This document shows, piece after piece, positions 22,706 to 34,030 of a DNA stretch of 64,000 nucleotides. Under the pieces are notes generated by a model. That model was given only the letters and a program-made list of their open reading frames with translations, was not told the origin of the DNA and did not search any database. The DNA lies in the NCBI GenBank assembly GCA_018257865.1, contig JAEUBA010000099.1:1-64000 (forward strand). Reading direction: 5' to 3'. A program made the translations under genes and the position numbers. Source of the DNA: Stereocaulon alpinum (lineage: Eukaryota > Ascomycota > Lecanoromycetes > Lecanorales > Stereocaulaceae). Each line of letters begins with the position of its first letter. Position 1 is the stretch's first letter.

Positions 22706-23071
22706 TTAATTGCACCAGGTGCTCAAGAGGGTCGATTGAGTCTGTGGGGAGCACGCGAAACGCGGAGGAGGGGGCTGCCAAGGCTGTACTAATTCATGCA
22801 CCTCAATACGTACCTTAGAAAGCTCGTCGATCCCATGTGCAACATTTCCTGTTCTGTATTCTATCGGGTGGTGTATTGTTACGATATCTGTATTAGAATA
22901 GGGTTGCTTGAGCTTTTGTGGTATTGGTGGCTTGAGCTGGGGCTTTCGTTTCGCATTGCTTACATTTACCGGCACTGGAGGACTTTTAAACCATTCAATC
23001 AATGCAAGTGTTTGTTGTCTACTGAGACGACCAGAGGTCACTGGCTCAGGATAGATGGGATCGCCCACCAT
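22706..23071 (-). CDS. Doubtful 121-aa open frame
   Basis: An ATG-started frame, MVGDPIYPEPV..., rich in Pro, Lys and Gln, that starts only 61 bp from the ATG10 start on the other strand. A strong-looking GTACGT donor follows ELSK, but the nearest acceptor is only about 30 bp away. No family is recognised. It may be an incomplete model or chance coding in the ATG10 promoter. Confidence 0.25.
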   Translation of the reverse strand: MVGDPIYPEPVTSGRLSRQQTLALIEWFKSPPVPVNVSNAKRKPQLKPPIPQKLKQPYSNTDIVTIHHPIEYRTGNVAHGIDELSKVRIEVHELVQPWQPPPPRFACSPQTQSTLLSTWCN

Positions 23072-23131
23072 TCCGCTTTGTTGTTCTGTTGTTGCCCCCT
23101 ATCATACAGAGTCTTGACTCAGTCGATCCCT

Positions 23132-24158
23132 ATGCTCAATCGCCATTTCGCTTCGGCAACCAATAGTATTGGTTCAAGATGGCCAGAGTATCGTGGTTTC
23201 ATCACTGAGCAGACATTTGACGAGGCATGTCAGCGACTTGCTCAGCTTGCCATCGGCACGAACCTCCCCGATTCAAGAGTCGAGATTCGTCGAGACGTAA
23301 GATCTTGCATTTCTTCGCATATGTTATTATAGCCCCTGTCGCATCACATTGGCTTTCTGTTTCTTGAAGCTCTTGACCCCAGTCGGCCGTGATGTACCGA
23401 TCTAGCCACACTACGTCTCCTTTGTCCAAGAGCTCACAATAAATCCCAGGAAGAGCATCGATACCTTATCATCTCTCGTCCTCTTTATCTCGACCATTTG
23501 AGACAACCGTCAGCAAGGCTCGCAAATTCTGGATCAGGCGAACAGACACCGGACATCTCCATCGACTGCTCTTATATTGAGGATGAAGACGATGTGAGCT
23601 AACGTTCCTGGCCACCATACCTATCACACCGAACGTCGTTCTGATGCTGTGGAATAGGCGGCAATCCATCATAGTCCAGCATCGCAGGCATCCTCATCAG
23701 TAGAATACCACATACTTTACTCAATCAGCTACCAAGTCCCTGTCCTCTATTTCTTCCTTCACGGATTCCCAACTCTTAAGGCACGTAACATTGACACAGT
23801 GTACCGTTCACTAGTCCCACAGCATCTTCAAGACGAAGCAAAGGCTGTGGGCGTAATGGGAGGCATTGGCATGACAGTAAGCATCATCTGGATCTTTACG
23901 CGGAAACAAATAGGACTGATCAAGCAACATAAGAATCATCCCATTAACGGAATTCCGTGCTTTTGGGTACACCCTTGTAACACAGCCGAAGCTATGAAAG
24001 ATATGTTGAAGGGTATCGAAAGAGAAGTGAGCCCGGCGGAATACCTAATGATCTGGTTCGGAATAGTCGGCGCTTCTGTTGGGTTAAGTCTGCCGATAGA
24101 AATGGTATCTTGGACGAACCCAGGTGGATCGAAGACCTATGATCTTGGTGAACCATGA
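23132..24158 (+). CDS. ATG10: Autophagy E2-like enzyme ATG10
   Basis: E2-like enzyme that conjugates Atg12 to Atg5 in autophagosome formation. Exons 23132-23296, 23450-23593, 23658-23876 and 23934-24158 keep frame and give 250 aa. The start MLNRHFAS is followed by TEQTFDEACQRLAQLA. Exon 2 carries HRYLIISRPLYLDH, and exon 3 VEYHILYSISYQVPVLYFF, the conserved E2-like sheet. Exon 4 carries the diagnostic IPCFWVHPCNTAEAM, with the catalytic cysteine in HPC (Cys191), and ends with YLMIWFGIVGASVGLSLPIE. The first intron is long (153 bp) and could hide a micro-exon. The C-terminal segment is unmistakable; the N-terminal boundary is less sure. Confidence 0.9.
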
Positions 24159-24293
24159 GATATGATATATAGCTATCCATACCGCAAGCTTTTACTATGC
24201 CAAAGGCAACAGCATACTTCCAACTCCAAGCAATGCTCGCTCAAGTGCCGGATTCTTGAAACCGAAATCGGAAGCAATAAGAACGAAATATTC

Positions 24294-25024
24294 CTAATCG
24301 TCCTCATCCGAGCTGGCTTCCATAGGCGCATCACTATCCTCCTCCATCGGCGCCCCTTCGTCATCACTCTCGTCCTCCCTCGCCCTCTTTACCCCTTTAG
24401 GACCATCCCCATCTCCATCAACATCCATACCTCCCTTTTCCACCGCCTGGGGCGCCTTTGCACTAGGTGCTGGTAACGATGAAGGTGGTGCACCGAAGAT
24501 TGATTGCTGTAGCTCTGTCGTTGTGACCTCGTTACCTGCCGCAACAGGCATCTTATACGTGCCGTCCAGCTTCGCTATCGTATCGGACTTTCCCTTCGCA
24601 TATTGGATTTTCTAGACCACCAATCATAGGTTAGTGGTTACCACAATAAGTATGAAGGGGGATATCAATTCTTACCATCTCTTTCCCGAAGAAATCAAAT
24701 CCCTGCAGCGCTCTCATCGCCTGCGTACTCGCCTGGATATCTCGAAAAGCTACATGCGCCTGTCCGCGCATCTTGTTGTTCCTGACAGCAACGACATCGA
24801 GCACCGGGCCATAGGTCGCAAAGAGGGTGTAGAGTGAGAGGCGGAGATCGGTTTTCTGGATCTTTTCGGGGAGGTTCGTGAGGTACAAACTATGAAGGAT
24901 CAGCTGTGTATCAATGTCAGAGCTTGGCTTGTAGAAGCTTGGGGGTGGAGACTTACGTTGGATTTGGTGGGAATGTAGACTTTTGAGGCGGGCCATTGTG
25001 GGATGGCATTGCTCTGGCTGCCAT
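24294..25024 (-). CDS. U1A/U2B''-type spliceosomal RRM protein
   Basis: Small nuclear ribonucleoprotein that binds a U1 or U2 snRNA loop. Exons 25024-24957, 24889-24676 and 24611-24294 keep frame and give 199 aa. A short leader (MAARAMPSHNGPPQKSTF) precedes one RRM at about residues 23-105. RNP2 is LYLTNL and the RNP1 equivalent is RGQAHVAF, followed by ALQGFDFFGKEM and IQYAKGKSDTIAKLDGTY. That block is diagnostic of the U1A/U2B'' family. Only one RRM is present, as in U2B''; the second half is an Ala/Pro linker and a very acidic tail (ESDDEGAPMEEDSDAP). It converges with ATG10, 135 bp away. U1A versus U2B'' cannot be decided from sequence alone. Confidence 0.88.
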
Positions 25025-25330
25025 TTTGTCCGGTTTCTCTGTCTATGGGATTCCAAGGCGAGTACTGTATAGCATCTCCCACGATTTATGTGCAAGGGTG
25101 CGCGTAGAGTAACGGTTCGCAAAAAGTGGATTTGTGCAGATCAGTTCTCAGCAAAGAGTCGGCAAGGCTAGCCTAAGCGGTTTAGCCGCCTGGGGGCTCT
25201 CCTACGCGTAGACCTATTGAAAGATCCAAGTCATGGTTCAAACATTCGCAGATACTCCGCCACAACTTCTCCTCAACTCAACAAAGCTATCTGAACATCT
25301 GAGCTTTACATTCATGATAATTTTGCGACT
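25025..25330. promoter_or_regulatory. Divergent promoter of the snRNP protein gene and PUP3
   Basis: About 306 bp between two divergent genes. No specific binding site was recognised. Confidence 0.5.
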
Positions 25331-26125
25331 ATGGTAAGCCCCGCAAGATCTGCATTCTGGGCTACGCTGACCGTTACACTAGACCTCTCCGTTTGCCATC
25401 AGTAAGCTCCCACACCTTCCCAAATACTTTGTATACCTCTCCAGTGGAAGCTCCTAATCATGACACCTAGATGGCGGTGCCTGCGTGGCCATGGTTGGCA
25501 AAGACTGTGTTGCCATAGCCTGCGATCTCCGCCTCGGTCTCCAATCACTCACTGTCTCGAACAACTTCCCCAAGATCTTCTCCTACGGCGACGTCTATCT
25601 CGGTCTCACAGGTCTAGCCACAGATGTCTCCACTGTCTCTGATCTATTCCGCTACAAAGTCAATATGTACCGATTGAGAGAAGAACGCCAAATATCACCG
25701 CAGACGATGGCGAACCTGGTGTCGACGAGTCTCTACGAGAAGAGATTCGGTGCTTACTTCGTCAGTCCGGTCGTTGCAGGCATAAATCATACAACGGGAA
25801 AGCCATTCATATGCGGGTTTGACAGTATTGGGTGCATTGATTTCGCAAAGGATTTTATTGTGTCGGGGACGGCGAGTGATCAGCTTTTCGGCACATGTGA
25901 GGGATTATGGGAGCCAGATCTGGTACAGAAGAGCTCTGTGTCTACTTTGAAAGTCCGCTCGCTAATTTCGATCAATGATAGGAGCCAGAAGATCTGTTCG
26001 AGACCATATCACAAGCTTTGCTCAACGCAGTGGATCGAGACGCCTTATCAGGATGGGGTGCTCATGTCTATATTATTGAGAAAGATAAAGTGACGAAGAG
26101 GCTGTTGAAGGGAAGACAGGACTAG
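25331..26125 (+). CDS. PUP3: 20S proteasome subunit beta-3 (PUP3)
   Basis: Non-catalytic beta ring subunit of the 20S proteasome. Exons 25331-25333, 25383-25401, 25471-25922 and 25982-26125 give 205 aa, the exact family length. The first coding exon is only the ATG and the second only 19 nt. The protein begins MTSPFAINGGACVAMVGKDC, followed by VAIACDLRLG, as in the family. KIFSYGDVYLGLTGLATDV and RFGAYFVSPVVAG lie in the centre, and GTASDQLFGTCEGLWEPDL, then EDLFETISQALLNAVDRDAL and GWGAHVYIIEKDKV at the C-terminus. It has no active-site threonine, as expected for beta-3. Confidence 0.95.
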
Positions 26126-26961
26126 AGCTATCTGTGTTGGGGCGCATGACGATAGTGGAACGAATAGAAATTATTCAGCGTGCATAGCGATGACTGATAC
26201 CCTCCCCCTGGTCTGGGCCAGAACTTCTATCCTCCAACAATTTCGTCTAAACATTGGCAACCGCGGTCAAGGTTCTCCTCAAGAGCCTCGGAACAGACGT
26301 TTTGTTGAGGGAGCTGATCTCTGCACACCCATTATTTGCACAGGTGGCTGAGTTGCTCGACCAACGTTAATGATCTCCGTATTGACAAAGGCCACAGCTT
26401 GCACATGTAGGCATAACACGCAGGCGCAACAAGCCTCACAAAAGGGTGTGTCCCAAAGAAGAGTATATATAGTGCGCTCAAAGTAGATGTAAGGTACAGT
26501 ATGATCGATGTGGTTGGCTGCAACCCCTGAAAATCCGATACGATAAGCATCACAAGCTATCCCCACGATTGACGCTTGGCGCGCCAACCTCGATACGTGA
26601 CTTGGGCTTGTTAGCTTGTCTCAGCACGCGAAAGCCGTTGTGGAAGTACAAAGTACTAAGTACAAGCAGGACGCAGACAACCATCCCTACGATGCAGTCA
26701 TTATCTACGCGATTACATTCCAGCTTACAGGCTCTATCAAATATCACATGAACCAGTAGCGATTCAAGCCCCAAACAGATACATTCTACCCCCGTCTACG
26801 ACCTGCCCTACACTCCAATGATCGGACTGTCCAGAGGCATCTCGCAAGCCACGGAACATGATTCTAAAGCGATCGCCCTGAATATCTATACCAGAAGTGC
26901 AACGGTAATAGTCGGAAACCCTTACAAAAGTCAAACTTGGATTGTTTGTATGCTTTGAGAG
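26126..26961. other. Intergenic region between PUP3 and the ArfGAP gene
   Basis: It holds the PUP3 3' flank and the ArfGAP-gene promoter. Open frames here have no recognisable protein character. Confidence 0.5.
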
Positions 26962-29900
26962 ATGGGAAACGTTAGCAGTCGAATTGAAGATGGAGGGGCA
27001 CTGATCCTTCGAGATCAGAACCGCCGTGAGTCGCTCTATGGCACCTTGTCTCCACACTTTTGGTGGACTGATATCCCGCGCCTACAGTGTCTATCGCATC
27101 CTTGACAATCAACAACTCTCGTGGGAAGATCTTGCTCAACGTCGTACCAAACGTCTACCCGGCCACCAGAATCATCGCAAGGAAAGACTATGGGGATGAG
27201 AGCCTAGTGGAATATATTCAGGTAGAACGTCCCGCAAATTAACGCTGCTGTAGTGCTGATGAAGATTCTCTGTCTTGCTAGGATCCCGAGTCTTCCCCAA
27301 TATCGCCCTTACCCTCCTTCTTGTTCCGGCTCAACAACGATGATGACCTCCTCTTCAATTTCTCTTTCGTGGTTCGCCAAAGTCAAAGCAGCGCATCTGG
27401 AGTTTCAGAGCCTGTGGACACCTTCATCAACGGACTTACCTTTGCCTTCGCCTCCAATGCTAAAGACCTCGACAACTTAGTCACCAGAGAGTTTCACTCG
27501 GATCCAAATCTTCACAAAAACGCCAATGTCGAGCTGGTTGGGGACTATTCGACAGGTGGTAGCCCATCAGTCAGATTCGACTGGTCCTGGAAATGGCGGC
27601 CGCCAAAGACGGTGGAGGACAGAGGAGGAGGTTGGCGGAACACTTGCTGCTTTGCGGAGTACGACCGTGGAGCGCACAAGCTTCAGACGCTTGCGAGTTT
27701 CAGTTTTTGGGTTCAAAACACGCCACCACGAACGCTCGCCAGTCCCCAGATACCCTCACCATATTTCGAGCTGAATGTGCCGCCTCGGTTGAGACTGCCT
27801 TCGACGCAGTCAATTATGTCCGCACCCAGCGAATCGGATCATACGGATATGGGACCTCCCTCGCCTATTGAACCAGGGGAGATGCTTTTAGGCGTTCCCC
27901 CGATTCCGCAGACGACGAACAAAGAGCCTGTTGTAGTTGGAGTGTCATGCCCACGACCAGGGGATGACCTGACCGCTACAGAAGATGGACCGCTCTTTCG
28001 AGCGACTATGAAGGCACTAGAACAGAAGACTGGTAATATGCGAATGAGAATGAAGAAGGTCTTACGCAAAGCAGAGGCTGCTCAGGCAGCGCAAGTTGAA
28101 TGTAACGGCGCCGTTTCTGCTTTCATGGAAGCACTCCGCGAGGCCTCATCTTCGAACGCAAATGCCATCCAGCCAGCATTGGAACATTATTTCGAAAAGA
28201 TCGCCAAGGAGATCCTGCAATACGAGAAGCAGAATACAATCCATCTACAGAAGCTCATCATAGATCCGCTATCCAAGATATACAACATCGACATAAAGCA
28301 AGCTGAGGCTAAGAAGAAAGATTTTGAGGATGAGAGTAAAGACTACTACGCGTACGTTAGTCGCTATCTTGGACAACGTCAGGACTCTTTGAAGGAGAAG
28401 AAACGAATAGAGAGCGACGTCAAGTATCAAACTAAGCGGCGAAACTTCGAACTCAAGCGGTTCGATTACTCTTCTTTCATGCAGGATCTGCATGGTGGTA
28501 GGAAAGAGCAGGAAGTACTGTCTCAATTAACGAAGTACGCGGAGACCCAATCGAAAGGCTTTTTGGAGACTGCCAAGAAAGTTGGGGAGATGGCCCCTCA
28601 GCTGGATGTCCTCATTCATGAAGTCAGAGAAGCAGATAAGGAATACAAGATCCAGCGAACTGAGCGAGAGGAAAAGCGAAGGACGCTTGAAATGAACACC
28701 AAACCCTATGTCGAACCTGAACAGGATGCGTCGACTATCTTACCGATACAGTCGAACACTTCTACGAACGCTACACAAGATTCTGAGCTATCTCGAGCGG
28801 ACAGTACTGGTCGGAATGGTCTTCATTACTCTTCATCAGCGGCATCACAACATGGCTCGACGTTATCAACACGCAACTCCAGCAGCGGTATACCTTCAAC
28901 GCCGAATAGCAGACCAAGTAGTGGTGTTCCAGTCGTAAGCCCGGATAAATTCAAAGGATTCCGTGATCTTGAGGAAAGAGATCATGGCGTTGCTAGCAAC
29001 TCAGACCGGGTCCAGCACAAGAAGGAAGGCCTGCTCTGGGCTCTGAGTAGACCCGGCTCCCATGTAGACCCTAAGGGCTTGAACAAGCAGGCTTGGCATA
29101 AGTATGTTAATCTCCAGTCCATTCAAACTAGTCGGCTGACGATTATAGATTCTGGATTGTGCTCGATGGCGGCAAATTGTCGGAGTATAGCAACTGGAAA
29201 CAAAGACTCGACCTCCACATGGAGCCGATCGATTTACGAATGGCATCAGTTCGAGAAGCACGTAACGCCGAACGAAGATTCTGCTTTGAAGTCATCACAC
29301 CACAATACAAACGGGTCTACCAGGCAACATCAGAAGAAGACATGACCAGTTGGATCAATGCTTTGAACAACGCCCTGCAGAACGCCGTCGAGGGTAGAAG
29401 TCAGTCACAATCATTCACACCTACTTCGACGCATGAAAGGACGGTGCACCGGGATATTGGCTCTGTCCTTACGGGCAAAAGCTCCTCATATTCTGGTAAT
29501 CACAATCATCACACACCATCAACCGCAAGCGCAGCCAATAGCGTCTACCGGCATCGTACTGTTGGCGCGAGGCCAACATACGTCCGCACAGACAGTAATA
29601 GTTTCGAAGAAGACCCCTCGAAACTCCTTCAAGTAGTGCGAGACCATGACCAAGGGAACCGATGGTGTGCCGACTGTGGTTCCGAGTCCAAAACAGAATG
29701 GGTCTCCATCAACCTTGGCATAGTCCTCTGCATAGAATGCAGCGGCATCCACCGCTCCCTCGGCACGCACATCTCCAAAGTCCGCTCCCTAACCCTCGAC
29801 ACAACCTCCTTCAGCACCGACATCGTCGAGATCCTCCTCCAAATAGGCAACCGAATCAGCAACATGGTCTGGGAAGCCAAAATCGAAGAAGGCCAAAAAC

Positions 29901-30502
29901 CTTCCGCAAACGCTACCCGCGACCAACGGCTCCGCTTCATCACAGCCAAATACGTAGAGCGAGCATACATAACACCCATAGGCTCAAACACCCAATCCCA
30001 CTACACGACACCAGACGAAACCCTCCTCGCCTCCGTAAAGAAAAACGACATCCAAGGCGTCCTCTACGCCCTCGCCCTCCGCGCCAACCCCAACGCCCAC
30101 GACCGCTCCCGAAACACGCACTCCGTCTTCCTCGCCCTCGCAGCCTCCGATCCCGCCACGCCCGCAGGCTCCACCTCCGCCTCCCCACTCTCCTCTCCAA
30201 ACTCCAAAGACGGCCAGAAACCAATCCACGCCTTCCCAATCGCCGAACTGCTGGTTCAGAACGGCGCCATTATACCCTCTACGTTACCTGCCTTTCCACT
30301 TTCAAGTAATGCGCAATTATATATTGATCAGAAAGCGGGCAAGGGCGCGGATACGCTGACTGCATTACCGACTATCAATCGGAATGGGAACGCGGGCGTT
30401 ACTGCTATCGAGGGCGGGAAAATGGACGGGCAGGCGAAGTTGCAGAAGCGGAATATGGGGGTGAGACTTGGTGTTGGGGCTGGGACTATGGGATTTAAAT
30501 GA
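26962..30502 (+). CDS. ArfGAP with BAR and PH domains (ACAP-like)
   Basis: Arf GTPase-activating protein acting on curved membranes in vesicle traffic and actin control. Exons 26962-27025, 27088-27221, 27282-29101 and 29149-30502 keep frame and give 1123 aa. A conserved fungal N-terminal module opens MGNVSSRIEDGGALIL and includes NDDDLLFNFSFVVRQS. A BAR domain of long charged helices covers about 300-540, a PH domain about 647-760 (starts KKEGLLWALSRPG), and the ArfGAP zinc finger about 830-950. The zinc ligands are Cys846, Cys849, Cys867 and Cys870, with catalytic Arg875 in CIECSGIHRSLGTH. Ankyrin-like sequence follows (PDETLLASVKKNDIQGVLYALA). The PH splice is supported because it restores KFWIVLDGGKLSEY. 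Relatives include fission yeast Cnt6/Csx2-type proteins. Confidence 0.92.
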
Positions 30503-31534
30503 TTGGCTGGGCTAAGGCATTTCAATGATCGAGAGCCATGTTATGATTGTAATGGATGATGGGTTGGTACGCGCTAGCATGGAGCGGAGCGGAGCGCTTT
30601 GCTTTGAATGATGGGTGGGTACATATGTTGTTTTGTGGGGCATAGATGGCGAGCTCGCTTCTTCTTCTTCTTCTTCCCTGGATATCATCTTTATAATGAG
30701 GCACTGGGTTTGGGCATATAGGCAGATTAGAGTAATGTTAATGAGATACATGGATTGAAAGATATATCTTCACGCTTCTTTGTACGACTTTGGGTTTCTG
30801 GTGTTCTCATTGAGTGCATGATTGGCTGTGATGTGATTTCACGGCTTCTGTAAGCTGAACGCTTTAGCAAATAGATCGCAATGGCATGGAGCGAGATTAA
30901 CCCTTTTGACGGCCAGACACCTCCATCAAGCTTAGGGCTAGGGTTGTGTGGTTGTCGTGGTGGCCCCCGATAGGATAGCGTGTTGAGCAGCTCTCGGCAA
31001 TGCTTGAAGCTATACTAGACTCTGGAAAGTTGGATCTGATACCGCCATGGCAAGGATTGAGAGTGTAGAATGTGGACGGAAACACGAAAGTGGGACAACA
31101 CTGAGGGTAGCTGGCGGCAAAAACCCGCCAGGGAAATTTGGAAGTATGGGATTTTCCGGATTAGCTGGTTATCGTGCTTGAAGCTATAGCAAGAGGCTTC
31201 GTTCTGATGGGCTCTCGCACATTGCCCATGGAGATGCCCGGCTCCGACTGGAGCGCCGTCAGCAACTGCCGTTTCGTCCTGGAGTTCCATACAGGAAACT
31301 TGGTTAGGTGTTCAGCCATGTGAAAGTGTAGGTACATTGGAGGCTTCATCATGATATCAGAGTATTTGTCGTTGCCATGTGCCGGTGCTGAGCCTTCGTC
31401 ATGATGCGGATGCGCGCGTCCTTGCTCATCTTATGACGGGGCGATGCCGAATCACTTGCAGGCAGGGGATTGCTTCGGCCATCGATGCTCACGACTGCCT
31501 TGCATGATACCGAGAATTGCAAATTGCCATGTTT
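30503..31534. other. Intergenic region with no recognised gene
   Basis: Starts with a short CTT run (about 30658-30675). Several weak minus-strand frames have no protein-like features. Confidence 0.5.
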
Positions 31535-31941
31535 TCACGACTTTCCGTTACTCGAATTCCCGTCTTTCTGCATCTCGTTATCTATGGACTTGTGATGTCC
31601 ATCGACACTAGCGAGTAAATCGTCGATCTTGCGCTCCAAGGCGGTGAGTTGGTTCTCCATCGCGGCCGCAGTCTTTTCACCTCTAATGAAGTGCGTTAGC
31701 TCAGAAGTATGTGGGATATGCGAGGGGCTGGTCTGTGTGTAATACGATTGGCCAAGCGGAGAGATGGCCACGATTGAACGGCATACTTTGCTAGATCTTG
31801 AAAGGCCTGTGTTGCGAGCGATCGGGTAAGCTTTTCCATTACATGTTGACAGATGCGTCGGAGGATTTAGATCTCTCATACCTGAGCAAGATCGACATGG
31901 GTGTTGGAGGCTGCAGCTTGGGTAGAAGCCGGTGGAGACAT
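31535..31941 (-). CDS. 83-aa protein with C-terminal coiled coil, unknown
   Basis: I do not recognise a family. Three short exons, 31941-31882, 31830-31787 and 31682-31535, keep frame and give a compact 83-aa protein: MSPPASTQAAASNTHVDLAQ, then LTRSLATQAFQDLAKGEKTA, then MENQLTALERKIDDLLASVD and a hydrophilic end. The last part has the heptad spacing of a coiled coil, with hydrophobic residues at L-x2-L-x2-K-I-x2-L-L. All introns have GT-AG ends (50, 104 bp). Unspliced, a longer 182-codon frame exists, but its N-terminal part looks unlike protein. Size and helix suggest a small complex subunit. Confidence 0.55.
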
Positions 31942-34030
31942 ATGACTGATAAGGGAGCAAGCGCAGGAACGATGACAAGGGAATGCGCGATGGCAGATTC
32001 AGGAGATAAGGTAAGGTAGGTAGTGGACGTAGGAAGCAGGTCCCGTCGTTGTGGAGAACTTTATGGTCGGATGCGGTTTGCATAAATTGGCATGTTGTGA
32101 AAGTTGTCGATTATCTAGCCGATCTCGATTGGGCGGGGCCCCTCTGCGGCTGGCGTCGGACGGATACCGAGAAGGCGCTAAGGTCCTTAACGGACTGGTA
32201 TGACCGTCATTCGCCAAAGTGCTATTTCTGTTCCTTTCGATTCGACTTCCTATTTTCGATCTCTAATGACCATCACAATTCCCAGATGCCAACGACCGAA
32301 GAAGGAATTCCTCACAATCAGATAGCTTCGGGAACACAATCATGCTACGTACTCTTGCTTTGTCCTTCAACCACTGGCCGTGCCTCCGATTTCTGATCCT
32401 GCAGCATGCTTACCGTATCAGCCACTTAATCAGCATTCCCAGAGCTCCCCGTTCACCACGTCGACGAAGCACCTTGACTATCTCCGGCTATATCAGTTTC
32501 GCGAATGGTTGGATCGAGAGAGCATTACAATTCAAGCAGTGTTGTACAATGGAATGAACAAGACCGCTGATCATTGAGATTCTTTACTTCTGCCGTATAC
32601 GAAAACTTAGTCACGGGGGCAAGCCGCCCTGCTGCCCTGCATTGTTGCATGAGCTGAAAGCTGAGAGTCTAATCAAGAAACATCCCGATCGTATGATATT
32701 AATGCGATTTGCGGTCCTCAAACAATGGAAAACGCGGAGATCCGGGTGGGAAGGACAATAGGCGAAAAGTGGCCAAATTCTTTCGTAGCTAGCTACGAGG
32801 ATGAGATCGAGATGCAAGACCCCTGGAGGCGTAATAAGAAAGCGGTTAAGATACGGCTAGGGTATCGAGATATCTTTACTACGTGACTGGCTCGTTTACC
32901 TCAACGAAAGTTCAGAGCCAATAGGATCCAACGAGACTGTGATCTTCACCTCTAAGCAGCCTCAGCTCATAGGCAAACATTTCATGTTCCCAGGCTGGTT
33001 GCTCCGGAGTAGGCCTAGGAGTGTTCACCGACATAGCGGCTTTAAGCAGTTCTTTTGCGATGAGGACTCTGATAAGAGACTCCAGCTATAAACCATCTCG
33101 TATGATGAGACAGCGTTTTATGGAATGCGAGTATACTCATTTAACATTGGTGACGACTTCTTGTTGTGTCAATGTAGGGAGCTAATATGTCCTGAGGCTA
33201 AACCTCGGCTCTGGAAGCTATCCCGAGAAGACGGCCCTGAATGTTTAGCGGTAATTTACGATATCAAAAGGCAGGGCCCTGTAACCTGTCTTGACCCTGC
33301 GCATCCCCAGATCTCGATGCACAACGTTAAACATAAGATCCCTTCACATCTGGTTTAGCTGTGGACCCTTATGCTCGGGGATGTCCACGGACCGAGGATC
33401 ATCGACATTTTGTCCTGCACCCTCTCATCAGCTTTACGGTATTGTTCATTCCATCGCTCATGCCATCATTGCCATGTCCCATTGCGACGATCTCGATCCC
33501 ATCGACTTTCTTCTCGCCGCGAATCCCTCTTCTTACCCTCTCTTTCCTTTACTATGCCCTGATATAATCTAGCATCTAGGCGACCGCCTCTCAACTACCT
33601 GCCTTTAGCTTCTTATCTTCATCGAGATCTCGCGTCTGGCGTCCACTGAACGTCAGCATCTGGACTCTACATTATAACCCACACTTTCGCCATCCCCACC
33701 TCCACTAACTCCAATACCTTGATGTTCTTTAGGACCCTGAACCTACATCACCCTGTATCATCACATTCATTTCTATTACCCTGCTTCGTCGCTTGACCCC
33801 GACCCCTCTCTCTTCTCAACTACATGCCACACCAGCTCCAGTTGCTCGTCAAGCTTACGTCCGTCCAACTTCTATGGAAGTGTGTCCGTTGCATCAACCC
33901 CTTCATACATACTGCTCCATGGGATTCGAGAAGCCAAGCTCTTATAGACGACGTTGTGCCGCCGCCGCTGCATTCGTTCACAGTTCCAATTGGACGTTCA
34001 ACCCGGTTAACCTCCTCGCCCGCAGCGTGA
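31942..34030. other. 2.1-kb intergenic region, no gene recognised
   Basis: Many short open frames on both strands but none with domain-like composition. The right part is C/T-rich (about 33560-33830) and probably forms the promoter and long 5' leader of the SAM/HMG gene; upstream ATGs occur there. An unrecognised non-coding RNA cannot be excluded. Confidence 0.5.

Noticed and set aside
22796..23332. 178-codon + strand open frame before ATG10
   Set aside because: Only its last part (from 23132) is ATG10; the upstream part is rich in Cys, Trp and Tyr and looks like non-coding sequence read by chance.
26279..26774. Minus-strand frames between PUP3 and the ArfGAP gene
   Set aside because: Short, with odd composition and no splice-supported extension.
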